A stretch of 64,000 bases of DNA from Hyphomicrobiales bacterium (lineage in GTDB: Bacteria; Pseudomonadota; Alphaproteobacteria; Rhizobiales; JAJFHR01). Position numbers and translations under genes: made by a program. Below the pieces are notes generated by a model. The model made no database searches, was not told the origin of the DNA, and worked only from the letters and a program-made list of their open reading frames with translations. Below, one piece after another: positions 38,627 through 47,245 of this stretch. Positions within the stretch are counted from its first letter, which is position 1. Each line of letters opens with the position of its first letter. The stretch covers positions 108,271 through 172,270 of the forward strand of contig JAJFHS010000053.1 in assembly GCA_021775475.1 (NCBI GenBank), written 5' to 3'.

Positions 38627-38764
38627 ATATAATCTCCCGAAATTCTTTGATTTAGAATAAGAGGCAATTTAATTTACTGATTGATTTTGGCAAATCAAAT
38701 TCACAAATGGTTTTTTGATCAATGGACTTACCTTGAAAAAGTGAAGGGACTTCTGATGCTAATA

Positions 38765-38780
38765 TCATCTATGGACGCCC
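38765..38780 (+). repeat. 16-bp direct repeat copy 1: TCATCTATGGACGCCC
   Basis: Identical to 45744-45759. Confidence 0.9.
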
Positions 38781-38842
38781 GTCGAGCGGGATTGTCACAT
38801 TAAAAAAGAACGGTGCCAGATTGAATCTGAGTTTTCTATAAA

Positions 38843-39265
38843 CTATTTGCAGGTCGGGTCGTGTCCCTCAATGATTTCTTCAACCACAAGGTCTATAAGT
38901 GGCTGGTCGTCCAACCTACTTCCACGGCGGAAATTTCCGCGAAGACGGGCACCGCAACGTTGAAGCCTGCCGCTGACTTTGTTGTATTCCGTGATAGAGT
39001 CCTCGACGCCAAAGTCAATTCGAACCACACCAAAACGCTTCCCTTCTGCATCCATGAATATTCTTCCCGGACAGGGTGCGCGATAACACAAACGAAAATC
39101 AACAAGCGATAGCACTCGGCTCTTGTCACCAAGATCGTCACCCCATTTTATGCGAGCTTCAATGGGTGACTTCTTCTGCGCCTGGACAGGCTCCACTGTG
39201 GGCGCCAACAACGCTGTTACTACCATTGTGGATACCAGCAGTTTCACGGTGCTTTTTAGTAACAT
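38843..39265 (-). CDS. Secreted protein of unknown function
   Basis: Signal peptide from MLLKSTVKLLVSTMVVTALLAPTVEPVQAQ; four Cys in the mature part; no family recognised. Confidence 0.7.
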   Translation of the reverse strand: MLLKSTVKLLVSTMVVTALLAPTVEPVQAQKKSPIEARIKWGDDLGDKSRVLSLVDFRLCYRAPCPGRIFMDAEGKRFGVVRIDFGVEDSITEYNKVSGRLQRCGARLRGNFRRGSRLDDQPLIDLVVEEIIEGHDPTCK

Positions 39266-39321
39266 TGGATTTTCCCTATGAAATGCAACTGATCTACGCC
39301 TTAACTCCAAGCTTACCAGGG

Positions 39322-40689
39322 TCACTTCACCTTGAATATCTCAACGGCATCGACAAAAACCAACGCCTCTCCATCGGCTTTATTGTACTTTCCAAGCAGC
39401 ATGGTAAATTTGCCCGGACTGCGCAATGAGGTCAGCGGTTTGGTGTTCTGCTTGATCTCCGTTGTTTTTCCATCCAGAACACCCGAAATCTCAATAGCTC
39501 CTGTGTATTCTCTGCCCCTCTTGGACAAAATCATTTTAGTCTTTGAATTCGCTACAAATTCTATCCAGTTTTTATACTCTTGAGGGTTGAAATTACCACA
39601 AATATCAGCGCCCTTGCCGCCGACAAGGGTGTTAAATACCGCCTCCTTGCCGCGCGACCTTTTAACAAGTTGGATTTTTGCACCGTTGCAGGTTGAAGAG
39701 CCGGTAAATGTATAAAAAGTGAGGCCGAGATAATTTTGTTCGTCCTTACGCAAGGCAATCGAAAACTGATCTTTGCCGGTTTTCAGCTCTGCGATCAGGT
39801 TGACTTCAATGTCCCAATCTCCTTTGGGCAGTTTTTCGCCAAGAGAGACAAAGTTGTCTGAATCAGCATTGTAAAGTGTGGCAAGCTGGCTGGACAGCAT
39901 TAGCAGAGACCCTTCTTCGACCACATATGATTCCGGGTTTGGATTGGTCACTGACCAGCTTTCGCCAAGAGCCTCTCCGTCAAAATTATCCAGAAAAACG
40001 CTTTCGCGCTGTGGTGCAACGGGTTGGGGTTTCGGTGCTGGTGGCGGTTCTGGTTTGTCATCGACAGCAACCTTGATAACCTCTTTTATGGCGTCGGAAA
40101 AACCCTGTGTGCTGTTGGCTGGAAAATATTTTCCACCACCATAATCAGCAATGCATTGCAACTCTGCGCGATCTTTTTTGGAGATGTCAAAGCCGACCAC
40201 GTGGACTTTGACATTAATATTTTGATTAGCCAGCCAAGAAGCGGCTGAACAGACATTGCCACCACAAGTCTCGATGCCATCAGAGATCAACACAACATAA
40301 TTTGAATCTCCCGGAGCGGTTCCGGCAAAAGCCTGTTTGGTCTGTGTCAGAGCATAGGAAATCGGCGTCTTGCCAAGCGGTGTCAACCGGGAAAGAGCTG
40401 CTGAAGTGCTGGAGCCAGCACCTATAGGCGAAATCAGCTCAACATCTTCGCAGGATCCTTTTTGGCGATGGCCATATGCCATAACACCCGCCTTTGCGCC
40501 TTTGGGAAGATCACCAATAAGACGTGTAAGAACATTTTTGGCTGTGCTCATTTTGGCAACACCATCCACCTGCCCCCACATGGAGCCTGATGAATCAAGC
40601 ACAAAAAGTATATTGGTTTTCGCCTGTGCACTGACAGCCGTCGATATCATGAGCGCTGCAGCTAAAATAGTTGTTATAGATTTACTCAT
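39322..40689 (-). CDS. Secreted VWA-domain protein with C-terminal beta-sandwich-like region
   Basis: Signal peptide; MIDAS motif LFVLDSSGSMWG, ISDGIETCGG; C-terminal FLDNFDGEALGESWSV... Confidence 0.85.
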   Translation of the reverse strand: MSKSITTILAAALMISTAVSAQAKTNILFVLDSSGSMWGQVDGVAKMSTAKNVLTRLIGDLPKGAKAGVMAYGHRQKGSCEDVELISPIGAGSSTSAALSRLTPLGKTPISYALTQTKQAFAGTAPGDSNYVVLISDGIETCGGNVCSAASWLANQNINVKVHVVGFDISKKDRAELQCIADYGGGKYFPANSTQGFSDAIKEVIKVAVDDKPEPPPAPKPQPVAPQRESVFLDNFDGEALGESWSVTNPNPESYVVEEGSLLMLSSQLATLYNADSDNFVSLGEKLPKGDWDIEVNLIAELKTGKDQFSIALRKDEQNYLGLTFYTFTGSSTCNGAKIQLVKRSRGKEAVFNTLVGGKGADICGNFNPQEYKNWIEFVANSKTKMILSKRGREYTGAIEISGVLDGKTTEIKQNTKPLTSLRSPGKFTMLLGKYNKADGEALVFVDAVEIFKVK

Positions 40690-40824
40690 TTTTCTTTTCC
40701 TCCCTGGTGCAAAAACTTGTCATCATCGGTTCAGAATTTTCATCTGCGCCTACAACTGAGAATGTTACGGTAACTGTATCAACCAGATTGTCGATACCAG
40801 TGATCTTTTCACAGCCTAAACAAA

Positions 40825-42978
40825 CTATCGTCGTCGCGATTTTACTGTAACGGTAATCTTTAAATTGCTTTCATTTGAGGTTGCCAGCAAATCCACTCCG
40901 GCCCGCGGCAAGACAAACTCCAATGGTCTGGCCCGCGACAGGTCGACATCACCAAGTTTCATGTTTATACGCGCACGTCGCAGGTAGCGTCGGCTGGACG
41001 GTGCCGTCTTCAGTTTGAATCTGTAGCCTTGGGCAGCCACAAACGGCTCATTCCTGTCAATATAAAACTCAATGCTTGGGATAAGTGGTAATCTTCTTGT
41101 GGTCTGCTCAATTTCTCGGTCCAAATCCACAACACGCTTTTGCAGTTGTATGTAAATCATGGTGACTGGTCTTAAAAATTGCCCGATGTCATTGACCTGA
41201 ATTATGGCTGCTGCCAAATCTCTCATTGGCTCGTCCGTGAAGTATCTGTCTGCAAATTCTTTAGAAGCCTCTATTAAAAAGGATTGTAACATCTCAAGTA
41301 ACACTTCAGTCCTTAGATTTGTTATCCCTTTGCGAGAACCTTGTCCCAATCCCAAACTTAGGCTTGCCTTTTGTAAATTCTTCAACATAAAATTAGCGGT
41401 CAAAGGGCCTACTTTGCGTTCAAAAACGGCGCTCGCAGCGATCTTTTCCAGTAATTTTATTGTACCACGCCGGGTCAGTCCTTTAGTTGTTTCTGCACTA
41501 CCAGTTTTCCCAGTTTCTACAGCAGCAGCCTTGATGTTGAATTCCCTGAACAAGTTTTCCATTGAATTACGATAGGTATAATCACCAAAAAACACTTCCC
41601 CCATAGCGGCTGCAAACACTCCGCCAACACCCCCGGTAGCCCTGGCCCGAAATATGGTTAAGAATTTCGATCCAAGATTGATCATCATTTGAGCATTCAG
41701 TGACCGGCCTGTTGCAGCGGTGGATTTATCCAGCGCTTGAAGAAATTCCGCTTGCGCTTTCATTGCACTTTCAAGCGCTGATTCTCGTTCAGAGCGAATT
41801 GTTTTATAGGTTTGAAGCAATTTCCGATACCGCTCCAGCAGGTCTGACCGGACCTTGACAGGTTGATCCCACTTGCCGGAAAAATCATCACTGGCCAACG
41901 TATCAAACCGCGAGGACAACAAATTGTTCAATCGAATAATTCGTTCCAGTTTCCGGGCCCGTTCCTCCAGAAATTGTGATAGTTGCTGGTCAAGCCGGGT
42001 ATATAATTCGGACCGGCGTTTTATTTTTCGATCTTCAGCCGCGCGTCGTCGCGCACTGTCTTTAAGGACAAGCTCAAAATCGGGATCCACGCGATCCGAC
42101 AGGCGTACGATTTTTAATTTCGCATCGTTGATTTCCCGCGCCAGACGCTTTTTGGTTCGCCGGGAGGCGCCGGGTTTGGTTTTTTGTCTTTCCCAGCTTG
42201 TTATTTTTGTTTTGATCTTACTAATCTGCCGCAAACCTTCGGCATCCGGGCCAGTTACCGAGATGCCGGTTTTTCGTTCGATTGTTTTTGCTTCTTTCGC
42301 AACGCGCCTGCGTTCATTGTCTTCGAATTGAAGCCGCTCGTTGCTGGCCTTATCCAGTTTTTCTTTAGCCAGGTTTAGTTCTTGAATAAGGATTCTCGGC
42401 GTATTGCGATTATAATCATTTGTAATGGTATTAAGTTCTGATTTTACTTTGCTAAAAATCAGGTCCACGCCGGAAATTGAAAACCTCACTGGCCGAATGA
42501 CAATCGCAGTGGTTTTATAGAAGCGATTACTTTCTATAATTCTGTTACTGTTTTGCGCCAATACAATTTGTGTGCGGCCCGGCCAAATCCGTAATCCGGG
42601 ACCATTCGGGTCATTAAAAGGTTCGATTTGCGCATGTTTGCGATAACCGGCATCGATGATGCCCTGCCGGTCCTGCGCCGACAACTCGCGATCCAGATTT
42701 TGAGCCTCATCACGCCATACTTTCGGCAGATCATCAGGGACCGGCTTATATTGCACGACAAATTTTCCCTGAACGAAACTGCCTTTATATGTGCGGTCAA
42801 TACTTATTCGTGTGAACTTGAAATCAGAACCCTCATGAGCGATCGTAAATCTCTGGTTATTGCCGGATGCCCAAACACCGCTGTAGTCAATTTCTTGCGC
42901 ACTGACGGGGGATATAAGAAACAGACAGAAGAAAAGGGCGGCCGACGCGCTGGATTGAAATTTTTTTGTAAGAACCAT
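40825..42978 (-). CDS. Large exported protein with long charged/coiled-coil region, unknown function
   Basis: Signal peptide ASAALFFCLFLISPVSAQ; many K/R/E heptad-like stretches. Confidence 0.75.
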   Translation of the reverse strand: MVLTKKFQSSASAALFFCLFLISPVSAQEIDYSGVWASGNNQRFTIAHEGSDFKFTRISIDRTYKGSFVQGKFVVQYKPVPDDLPKVWRDEAQNLDRELSAQDRQGIIDAGYRKHAQIEPFNDPNGPGLRIWPGRTQIVLAQNSNRIIESNRFYKTTAIVIRPVRFSISGVDLIFSKVKSELNTITNDYNRNTPRILIQELNLAKEKLDKASNERLQFEDNERRRVAKEAKTIERKTGISVTGPDAEGLRQISKIKTKITSWERQKTKPGASRRTKKRLAREINDAKLKIVRLSDRVDPDFELVLKDSARRRAAEDRKIKRRSELYTRLDQQLSQFLEERARKLERIIRLNNLLSSRFDTLASDDFSGKWDQPVKVRSDLLERYRKLLQTYKTIRSERESALESAMKAQAEFLQALDKSTAATGRSLNAQMMINLGSKFLTIFRARATGGVGGVFAAAMGEVFFGDYTYRNSMENLFREFNIKAAAVETGKTGSAETTKGLTRRGTIKLLEKIAASAVFERKVGPLTANFMLKNLQKASLSLGLGQGSRKGITNLRTEVLLEMLQSFLIEASKEFADRYFTDEPMRDLAAAIIQVNDIGQFLRPVTMIYIQLQKRVVDLDREIEQTTRRLPLIPSIEFYIDRNEPFVAAQGYRFKLKTAPSSRRYLRRARINMKLGDVDLSRARPLEFVLPRAGVDLLATSNESNLKITVTVKSRRR

Positions 42979-42982
42979 GACG

Positions 42983-44302
42983 TCACCAGTCCAATGTTAT
43001 TTCAAACTTTTTCTGGCCAAGTTTTTTGGCACATGAATACAATCTATCCACATCACCCGGTCTGTACTCATTAAGCACCAGAGTGCCATTTGGGCATAGT
43101 TCAGCGACTTCTATATCAAATGTCTGCGGGGTGGACTGTATGGGCGGGACCACTTCGCCCGGGGCATAAACAGGCTGAGGGCGATCCCAAAAATTGCACT
43201 GTCCCAAGATTTTCAGTTCTTTTAATAAGCCCGCTTTTGTTACTGTGATATTCAATTTGGCCCCATATTGAAGTCCGGCCTTCTTGTTACACCAACTGGT
43301 GAGGCTATCGCCAATGGAGGGATCCTCAACCGGTCCCCTGCAATAGTTTTTGATGAAATAAAGTTTACTACCCACCTGGTAATATGCGGCTTTCCAGTTG
43401 TCTCCATACGTTTTCTTACAACGTTCAAATTGAACCTTAATTTCAACAGGTGACGGTTGTGGGTTGTTCCGTTGGTCGGTATCTCTTTTGTTGCCGGGTG
43501 TGTTTTTTCCTGTTCCTTGCGAAGATCCGGGGTTTTGTCTTTGCGGGGTTTGAGAGGCCTGTTTTTTTTGAATGCTCCCTGCTCCTGGGGCGGCGCTGTT
43601 GGTGCATTCAAAAAACTTGCCCAACTGATTTACCTTGACGTCGCCACCAGCGCAAAGTTGATTCTTTGCAATTACTCGGTGTTCCAGCCCCAAACCACCG
43701 TTCGTCCGGCGCGAACACAATGGTGAACCATCCGTGCGCCTTTGCGAGCCGAACCAGTCCGGGCCAAACTTGTTGCGGCACCAGGTATCCAGACTTTGAG
43801 GCTGGGTGTTTACAACGGGTTTAGGAATATCCACACAACTGAATTTGAAACCCTTTGCAGGTCTGCGAACCTGCCCGGTCGGGCAGGGAGTTCTTTGCCC
43901 ACCCACCTGCTGAATTGGTGATGGCGTCGGTTGCTTGAACTTTTTGGATTTCTTAACCTTTGCCTTGGGCGTGCAGGGAATAAGAGGACAGTACTCATTT
44001 TTTGGTACAACCCGGTGTTCCAGCCCCAGCCCGCCGAATGTCTTGCGCGAACACATTGGTGCATTGTCGCTCCGGCGTCTTGTTCCAAACCATTCCGCGC
44101 CATATTTTCCCGCACACCACTTCGTAAGTTCTTGGGATTGTGCTTTACTTTCATTGATTGCAGATAGAAACAACAGGGATGTTATCACCGCTCCCAGCAG
44201 TAATAGAAACCAATTTTTATTTGACAACTGGTCCTTTAGAAACATGATCAGCCCTAGCAAATATTGTTTCTTATGCGTGAGCGTAGCCCGAAAATAGTTC
44301 AA
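42983..44302 (-). CDS. Exported protein with internally duplicated Cys/Trp-rich domain, unknown function
   Basis: Signal anchor WFLLLLGAVITSLLFLSAINESKAQS (start likely 44245); repeat A LTKWCAGKYGAEWFG...EHRVVPKNEYC, repeat B LDTWCRNKFGPDWFG...EHRVIAKNQLC. Confidence 0.8.
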   Translation of the reverse strand: MNYFRATLTHKKQYLLGLIMFLKDQLSNKNWFLLLLGAVITSLLFLSAINESKAQSQELTKWCAGKYGAEWFGTRRRSDNAPMCSRKTFGGLGLEHRVVPKNEYCPLIPCTPKAKVKKSKKFKQPTPSPIQQVGGQRTPCPTGQVRRPAKGFKFSCVDIPKPVVNTQPQSLDTWCRNKFGPDWFGSQRRTDGSPLCSRRTNGGLGLEHRVIAKNQLCAGGDVKVNQLGKFFECTNSAAPGAGSIQKKQASQTPQRQNPGSSQGTGKNTPGNKRDTDQRNNPQPSPVEIKVQFERCKKTYGDNWKAAYYQVGSKLYFIKNYCRGPVEDPSIGDSLTSWCNKKAGLQYGAKLNITVTKAGLLKELKILGQCNFWDRPQPVYAPGEVVPPIQSTPQTFDIEVAELCPNGTLVLNEYRPGDVDRLYSCAKKLGQKKFEITLDW

Positions 44303-44315
44303 TGGTCAAATTTAG

Positions 44316-44873
44316 ATGAATACTAAAATGCCACTTGCCGTATATTGTGACAGTTGTGGAGCTGACTGGTCTAAAGGTCACTTTAGTACCCGGTGTGAGC
44401 AATGTGGCGGTGGGGCACTATATCGAACATGCCCACAATGCAGCGGAATATGCGGGTGCACGTGGCAACGGGCAATGTTGGATTCTCAGGATGAGCATTT
44501 AGCCCACTGGGTGGGTATCTGCAATCTTGAAAAAGACGAAAAATCACAAGAACATATTTTGACTAACATTTCTGCCCAGTGGTGGCTGGATGAATCTGCA
44601 TTGGCCGATCTATATTGGGCCTGCCTTATTTCACTGCCAGGACGGGGCGCAGTGGTTGTCGACCTCGATGGTACAGAGCACGCCTTTGCTGGATACGAAG
44701 CAGCAGTAACATGGTTGCGCGAGGATGAATATGAGCCAATACTACAATTGGTTGAACGAAATGAGATTGCTAGTGATGTATTGCCACCAGCGCAAATGAT
44801 AGCTTTGGCGCTTCACGTTTCCGGAAATTTGAATGGTGGATATAAAGGACAAAAATCAACCCATAAAATTTGA
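44316..44873 (+). CDS. Cytoplasmic zinc-ribbon-like protein, unknown function
   Basis: YCDSCGADWSKGHFSTRCEQCGGGALYRTCPQCSGICGCTW Cys-knuckle arrangement. Confidence 0.65.
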   Translation: MNTKMPLAVYCDSCGADWSKGHFSTRCEQCGGGALYRTCPQCSGICGCTWQRAMLDSQDEHLAHWVGICNLEKDEKSQEHILTNISAQWWLDESALADLYWACLISLPGRGAVVVDLDGTEHAFAGYEAAVTWLREDEYEPILQLVERNEIASDVLPPAQMIALALHVSGNLNGGYKGQKSTHKI

Positions 44874-45022
44874 TGTTGTTGACTTTTCCCGAGTTGAACT
44901 TCTACTGTTGAACAGACCTGCGCACCCTCTCACAGGTGCTATGTGGTCGATTAAGTTCGATTTTGATACTATATTTTGTTCCGAGAGTTTTAGTCCTGAA
45001 AATTCTGATGATCGGATGTATT

Positions 45023-45733
45023 ATGAATATCAAACATTTCACCAGCCCTGCCGCTTTATTCGGGATAGTCCTAACAACGACGCTGGCGACATTGACCGTT
45101 GCCCCCCGCGCCTCAACAAGCCCTGCAACGTGGGTCACTGACAGGATTATAGGGGTGAGCGATGGTGCCTGGATTGCCCTTCACGTCGAGAGAAATGTCA
45201 AATCAGGCTATGAGTATCGTACACGCTCAGAAGTTCGCATCATTCGCGTGACCAATAGCTGCATCCACAAACGGGTATCACTGGGTGACGTTAACAACGT
45301 TGACCGGGAAGCGACTGGAAATTGGCAGAAATCACAAATCTCCCGCGGTGACGGTTCCAACCTTGCAGTTTTATCCACCATGGCGCCAGTAGTACCAAGC
45401 GATTGGCGCGAACTCATCACAATCGAAAATGGATCAATTGCACTCTTGGAAGACAAGAAAAAAATTCCAATCATCCCATCTGGAACTGTCCTGAAGTGGG
45501 CAACCTTGCAGGGTGCTAAAATCAATTCTGTCTCCAGGATAGCAGCTGTGTTTCAATCGGCTGATACGTTGCGCGGAAATAATTGGATCTATCTGGAAAT
45601 CGAAACTGCCGAACGAGATGTGGATGTAGATTACACCCGGTTTGTGCTCCCGCTCAAAATCAACCCTCTGCCATCTGGAACCAACGGTCCCGCAGAGCTA
45701 TCAGCTATTCAACCACAGCCAGATGGGTGCTGA
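45023..45733 (+). CDS. Secreted protein of unknown function
   Basis: Start chosen at MNIKHFTSPAALFGIVLTTTLATLTVAPRAS (signal peptide) inside the longer ORF. Confidence 0.6.
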   Translation: MNIKHFTSPAALFGIVLTTTLATLTVAPRASTSPATWVTDRIIGVSDGAWIALHVERNVKSGYEYRTRSEVRIIRVTNSCIHKRVSLGDVNNVDREATGNWQKSQISRGDGSNLAVLSTMAPVVPSDWRELITIENGSIALLEDKKKIPIIPSGTVLKWATLQGAKINSVSRIAAVFQSADTLRGNNWIYLEIETAERDVDVDYTRFVLPLKINPLPSGTNGPAELSAIQPQPDGC

Positions 45734-45743
45734 ATTGGCACTG

Positions 45744-45759
45744 TCATCTATGGACGCCC
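45744..45759 (+). repeat. 16-bp direct repeat copy 2: TCATCTATGGACGCCC
   Basis: Identical to 38765-38780; 11 bp after the stop of the last cluster gene. Confidence 0.9.
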
Positions 45760-45889
45760 CTTGGAAAGCAAGGATTTTTTTGATCTGATACAAGGTGGAT
45801 TTGCAGTCATCTATCCGGCCTGTGTGTGCAGCATCATTTTGCTGCGGGCCCTGATGGAATCCAAAGATCGACGCCCTATCACGTTGTCG

Positions 45890-46586
45890 GGCTTTGTCAG
45901 AGCAATAATTAAAGGACAAACTGTGCTCTATACTGGCGCAATTTCAGGCTGCAAGTTGCCGCCACTCTGCCAAAGCTACAAATCGGTTGTGCTTGAAGTT
46001 TTGTCGGCTGCAGAGATGACGTTCCAGGTTGAAATGATTATGGACTGATGCATGGAGGGCGGTGAATTTCTGTAACGACTTGGCGCTCCTGAACTTTGCC
46101 ATCGCTCGTTCTCGTCGACGAAATGGTTGATGCGAGTTTTCAGCCCGATTGCTGAGCCAGCGCCCAGTCGCTTGGCAGTATGCATTTCCAATGACTTTCA
46201 TTGCAGCGCCGTAAGAGCGAAGCCGGTCAGTTACAGTCACTTTTGGACGGCCATACCGTTTCATTAATTTACGCAAAAACTTCATCCAAATGCCAGCGCC
46301 ATTGCGGTTGGTATCGATGTGCAGCAGCGCGTTTCATCCTGATCTTGAATGCAAAGAGCGGGCCGAACCGATTCCACCAGAACCGGATAGTTTCGTAACT
46401 GATATCTATACCGCATTCATGAAGCAAATCTTCCACGTTGCGGAGCGAGAGCGGAAAGCAGACGTACATCATCACTGCAAGGCGAATAATCTCGGGCAAG
46501 GTTTTGAAATAGCGGAACGGATTTTTCATCAACAAAGCCTACGAGGTGTGCAACCAGGGCTCAAGTTATTTTCCTCTGACAGTGCC
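45890..46586 (-). mobile_element. Decayed IS6-family insertion sequence (transposase frameshifted by internal deletion)
   Basis: Fragments MKNPFRYFKTLPEIIRLAVMMYVCFPLSLRNVEDLLHECGIDISYETIRFWWNRFGPLFA...WHLDEVFA* and KFLRKLMKRYGRPKVTVTDRLRSYGAAMK...NRAENSHQPFRRRERAMAKFRS; ends GGCTTTGTCAGAGCAA and (reverse strand) GGCACTGTCAGAGGAA match 13/16. Confidence 0.85.
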
Positions 46587-46882
46587 ACAACACCTTCTAC
46601 GTTCAACGCCATCTCATTTCCCGAAAGACATTACGCAAATTTCGTGGCGAAGCGATGAGCGTGTGGCAGTCCGTAACTGCTGCCGCCTGAGTAAAATCTG
46701 CATCGTGGTTTCGTGCGCCTTTGTTTTGATAACGTGACAGCACCCTCTGATTTGTAGAGGCGATGCGCAGCGACATAAAAGATAAGAAGAAACGCGATTT
46801 TCTTGAAAATCGGCGTGAGCGATCTGAAGCTAAAGCGCCAAACCAACATTTGGAGCGGTAGCACTCAAAGCTTGAAATATCA

Positions 46883-46910
46883 AATAACTAATACTAAAAT
46901 GTTAGTTATT
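46883..46910. promoter_or_regulatory. Candidate HipB operator: AATAACTAA-N10-TTAGTTATT
   Basis: 9-bp perfect inverted repeat ending 8 bp before the hipB ORF. Confidence 0.6.
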
Positions 46911-46918
46911 GCGATAAT

Positions 46919-47245
46919 ATGCAGGATATTGATATTATAACATCACTCATAACGGTTTCGAAGGCTCAAAAAATACTCGCGGAGAATGCGCGCGCGCGTA
47001 GGCTGGCTATGGGCCTGACGCAGGAAGGGCTTGCAAATCGTTCGGGCGTAAGCCTGCCGACTTTGCGCAAGTTTGAGCAAAAAGGACTGATATCGCTGGA
47101 ATCCTTCCTGAAGCTGATGATGGCACTGGACGGGCTGGCGCGCATTGTTGAGGCAAGCGCTCCGGAACAGACGGCGTTCTCTTCCATTGATGAGGTGCTC
47201 GAAGCGGATAAAAAACCAGCGCGCAAGAAAGGCTGGCGCACATGA
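46919..47245 (+). CDS. hipB: HipB-like XRE antitoxin
   Basis: ARRLAMGLTQEGLANRSGVSLPTLRKFEQKGLISLESFLKLMMALDGL; overlaps hipA by 4 bp. Confidence 0.85.
   Translation: MQDIDIITSLITVSKAQKILAENARARRLAMGLTQEGLANRSGVSLPTLRKFEQKGLISLESFLKLMMALDGLARIVEASAPEQTAFSSIDEVLEADKKPARKKGWRT

Noticed and set aside
45882-46594. 8-bp target-site duplication around the IS6 relic
   Set aside because: Flanks CGTTGTCG and ACAACACC do not match, so no duplication is claimed.
46290-46658. 122-aa plus-strand ORF
   Set aside because: Antisense of the decayed IS6 transposase.
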